A stretch of DNA of 64,000 nt from positions 310,001 to 374,000 of the forward strand of contig NZ_QOHH01000003.1 in the NCBI RefSeq assembly GCF_003319105.1, given 5' to 3'. Below are positions 62,278-64,000 of the stretch, piece after piece (position 1 is the first letter of the stretch; every line of letters begins with the position of its first letter). Position numbers and translations under genes: made by a program. The stretch is from Blastococcus sp. TF02-09 (lineage in GTDB: Bacteria; Actinomycetota; Actinomycetes; Mycobacteriales; Geodermatophilaceae). The notes beneath the pieces are model-generated. The model made no database searches, had not been told where the DNA came from, and saw nothing but the letters and a program-made list of their open reading frames with translations.

Positions 62278-63627
62278 TCACAGGCCCGGCAGGTAACGCT
62301 GCAGCTCGAAGGGCGTCACGTTGCGGCGGTAGGAGTTGAACTCCTCCCACTTGTTGCGGAGGAAGAACTCGAAGACGTGCTCGCCGAGCGTCTCGGCCAC
62401 CAGCTCGCTGCCTTGCATCGCCGTCAGCGCCTCGCCGAGGGAGACCGGCAGGTCCTCGTAGCCGGCCGCGCGGCGCTCGGTGTCGGTGAGCGACCAGACG
62501 TCGTCCTCGGCCTCCGGCGGCAGCTCGTAGCCCTTCTCGATCCCCCGCAGGCCGGCGGCCAGCAGCACCGCGTAAGTGAGGTAGGGGTTGCAGGCGGAGT
62601 CCGGCGAGCGCACCTCGACGCGGGCCGACTGCGCCTTGCTGGGCTTGTAGGAGGGCAGCCGCACCAGGGCCGACCGGTTGGCCCGGCCCCAGGTGGCCGC
62701 CGTCGGCGCCTCGGTGCCGGCCAGCAGCCGGCGGTAGGAGTTCACCGTCTGGTTGGTGACCGCCGTGTACTCGCGGGCGTGGGTGAGCAGCCCGGCGATG
62801 AACTGCTTGCCGGTGGTGGACAGCCGCATCGGGTCCGCGCCGTCGTGGAAGGCGTTGCGGTCGCCCTCGAACAGCGACAGGTGCGTGTGCATCGCGGAGC
62901 CGGCCAGCTCGGTGAAGGGCTTGGGCATGAACGTGGCGTGCACGCCCTGGGCCAGCGCCACCTCCCGGACGACGTGCCGCAGCGTCATGATGTTGTCGGC
63001 CATCGACAGGGCGTCGGCGTAGCGCAGGTCGATCTCCTGCTGGCCGGGCGCGACCTCGTGGTGGCTGAACTCCACCGAGATGCCCATCGCCTCGAGCGCG
63101 AAGACCGCCTCCCGGCGGAAGTCGTGCGCCACGTTGTGCGTGGACAGGTCGAAGTAGCCGCCGGTGTCGGCGGGCTGCGGCGCGCTGCCGTCGGTCGGCA
63201 GGTCCTCGAGCAGGAAGAACTCGATCTCGGGGTGGGTGTAGAAGGTGAACCCCATGTCGGCGGCCTTGGCCAGGGTGCGCCGCAGCACGTGCCGGGGGTC
63301 GGCCCACGACGGCGACCCGTCGGGCAGCGTGATGTCGCAGAACATCCGCGCGGTGTCGCTGGCGCGCCCGTCCCGGCCGGGCATCACCTGGAAGGTGCCG
63401 GGGTCGGGCTTGGCGAGCATGTCGGACTCGTAGACGCGGGCGAACCCCTCGATGGCCGAGCCGTCGAAGCCGATGCCCTCGGCGAAGGCGGCCTCGATTT
63501 CGGCCGGTGCGACCGCCACGGCCTTGAGGTAGCCCGAGACGTCGGTGAACCACAGCCGGACGAACCGGATGTCGCGCTCTTCCAGGGTGCGCAGGACGAA
63601 CTCCTGCTGTCGGTCCATGCTGGCCAT
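62278..63627 (-). CDS. glnA2: Type I glutamine synthetase, GlnA2 type
   Basis: A 449-residue glutamine synthetase family protein, colinear with mycobacterial GlnA2 (Rv2222c). Active-site parts are THPEIEFFLLED, QQEIDLRYADALSMADN, HTHLSLFEGD and NRSALVRLPSY. The adenylylation loop tyrosine is absent (EDDVWSLTDTER has Trp), so GlnE probably does not control it. GlnA2-type enzymes may act on other amines or D-isoforms rather than make bulk glutamine. A GlnR-like site lies just upstream of the start. ATG 63627 is used; ATG 63618 is possible. Confidence 0.92.
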   Translation of the reverse strand: MASMDRQQEFVLRTLEERDIRFVRLWFTDVSGYLKAVAVAPAEIEAAFAEGIGFDGSAIEGFARVYESDMLAKPDPGTFQVMPGRDGRASDTARMFCDITLPDGSPSWADPRHVLRRTLAKAADMGFTFYTHPEIEFFLLEDLPTDGSAPQPADTGGYFDLSTHNVAHDFRREAVFALEAMGISVEFSHHEVAPGQQEIDLRYADALSMADNIMTLRHVVREVALAQGVHATFMPKPFTELAGSAMHTHLSLFEGDRNAFHDGADPMRLSTTGKQFIAGLLTHAREYTAVTNQTVNSYRRLLAGTEAPTAATWGRANRSALVRLPSYKPSKAQSARVEVRSPDSACNPYLTYAVLLAAGLRGIEKGYELPPEAEDDVWSLTDTERRAAGYEDLPVSLGEALTAMQGSELVAETLGEHVFEFFLRNKWEEFNSYRRNVTPFELQRYLPGL

Positions 63628-63641
63628 GATCGCGTCCGCTC

Positions 63642-63679
63642 GTTTCCGTGAGGTGACAGCCCTGCTGTTCGGTCCTTAC
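63642..63679 (-). promoter_or_regulatory. Candidate GlnR site upstream of glnA2
   Basis: On the minus strand: GTAAG (63679-63675), 6 nt, ACAGC (63668-63664), 6 nt, GTCAC (63657-63653), 6 nt, GAAAC (63646-63642). The second pair matches GTnAC-n6-GAAAC perfectly; the first is degenerate but in the right phase. The site ends only 14 nt before the ATG, so bound GlnR would more likely block than activate. Confidence 0.6.
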
Positions 63680-63741
63680 CCTGCCCCGTCCGGGTGGGCT
63701 CGTCACGGAACCGGGCAGCTTCTCTCCCTGCCGGTCGGCGA

Positions 63742-64000
63742 TCAGCTGCCCCGCGCCCGGGAGGCGGCGACCGCGAGGGCCGCCTCGAGCACCAGGAACG
63801 CACCGGTCGGCCACGGCCGCAGCCGCCGCTCGAGCACCGCGCCGCCGAGCCGGGCGAGCGCCATGCCGGCGCTCGCGTCCCGGACCACGGACAGGACGCC
63901 CTCGCGGCGGGGCGGCGCCGCGGTCGAGGCGCGCACCACCGCGGCGGACAGCGCCAGCGGGATCCCCGCGTAGACGGCCCGGACCTCGGTTCGCGCCTCC
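63742..64000 (-). CDS. DUF4345-like membrane protein, 5' end beyond the window
   Basis: The last 85 residues of a protein whose start lies outside. The sequence EARTEVRAVYAGIPLALSAAVV matches the DUF4345 pattern (EVRAfYGGlelG, from memory), followed by a helix-loop with SVVRDASAGMALARLGGAVLERR and a last helix (AFLVLEAALAVAASRARGS). The family is of short, four-helix membrane proteins of unknown function. The stop is 115 nt upstream of glnA2 on the same strand. Confidence 0.6.
   Translation of the reverse strand, partial: EARTEVRAVYAGIPLALSAAVVRASTAAPPRREGVLSVVRDASAGMALARLGGAVLERRLRPWPTGAFLVLEAALAVAASRARGS

Noticed and set aside
1-64000. CRISPR arrays, insertion sequences, rRNA genes
   Set aside because: No regularly spaced repeats, transposase-like frames or rRNA motifs were found. 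The repeats seen are hairpins or in-gene tandem repeats.

Overview
The window is a gene-dense, very GC-rich (roughly 75%) chromosomal segment of an actinobacterium. Codon use, frequent GTG starts, DUF3043/DUF4191/DUF3817/DUF3618/DUF4235 proteins and the actinobacterial cytochrome bc1-aa3 genes fit a desiccation-tolerant soil lineage such as Geodermatophilaceae (Blastococcus/Geodermatophilus/Modestobacter). The family is an inference from protein resemblance, not a measurement. The backbone follows, as I remember it, the Mycobacterium tuberculosis Rv2188c-Rv2222c order: pimB, NlpC/P60 hydrolase, DEDD/UvrC-like nuclease, trpD, ctaE-qcrCAB, ctaF-ctaC, asnB, ErpA-like protein, gcvT, leucyl aminopeptidase, E2 lipoyl transferase, epimerase, lipB, lipA, DUF4191, RDD, glnA, glnE, glnA2. 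It therefore looks like vertically inherited core chromosome with lineage-specific inserts.

Layout. 1-6.3 kb: cell envelope genes (PimB-type mannosyltransferase, M48 protease, an NlpC/P60 hydrolase behind a c-di-AMP riboswitch, and an NlpC/P60-M15 fusion broken by an in-frame TAG). 6.4-10.1 kb: nuclease, Lrp-like protein, trpD, receiver-like protein. 10.2-16.6 kb: respiratory block ctaE-qcrC-qcrA-qcrB facing ctaF-ctaC; ctaD is not in the window. 16.8-25.1 kb: small membrane proteins, asnB, Fe-S carrier, metallo-hydrolase, aldo/keto reductase, and a holin/DUF3618/DUF4235/YihY envelope cluster. 25.1-36.3 kb: gcvT, aminopeptidase, lpd and two-lipoyl E2, epimerase, Ser/Thr kinase, FAD oxidoreductase, lipB. 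With lipA at 47 kb this forms a lipoate-centred neighbourhood: lipB and lipA make the cofactor, the E2 carries it and Lpd reoxidises it.

36.3-46.9 kb is an insert relative to mycobacteria: GNAT, leuS with a leucine leader-peptide attenuator, a GGDEF-EAL protein, HxlR regulator, methyltransferase, LLM oxidoreductase and an Ala-rich repeat protein. 47-64 kb is the nitrogen block: glnA behind a textbook two-box GlnR site, glnE (adenylyltransferase for GlnA) and glnA2 with a weaker GlnR-like site. It is interrupted by a frameshifted SPFH gene, a tRNA-like remnant, two class-I glutamine amidotransferases, a haem-oxygenase-like protein, a CDGSH protein and a tandem pair of paralogous multi-pass membrane proteins.

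A recurring signal is a TANNNT -10 box exactly 6-8 nt upstream of a GTG or ATG start. I count 19 cases, which implies widespread leaderless transcription and decides several start codons. Strong GC-rich stem-loops, mostly without T-tracts, end many operons. The leuS attenuator is the exception and carries a classic T-tract.
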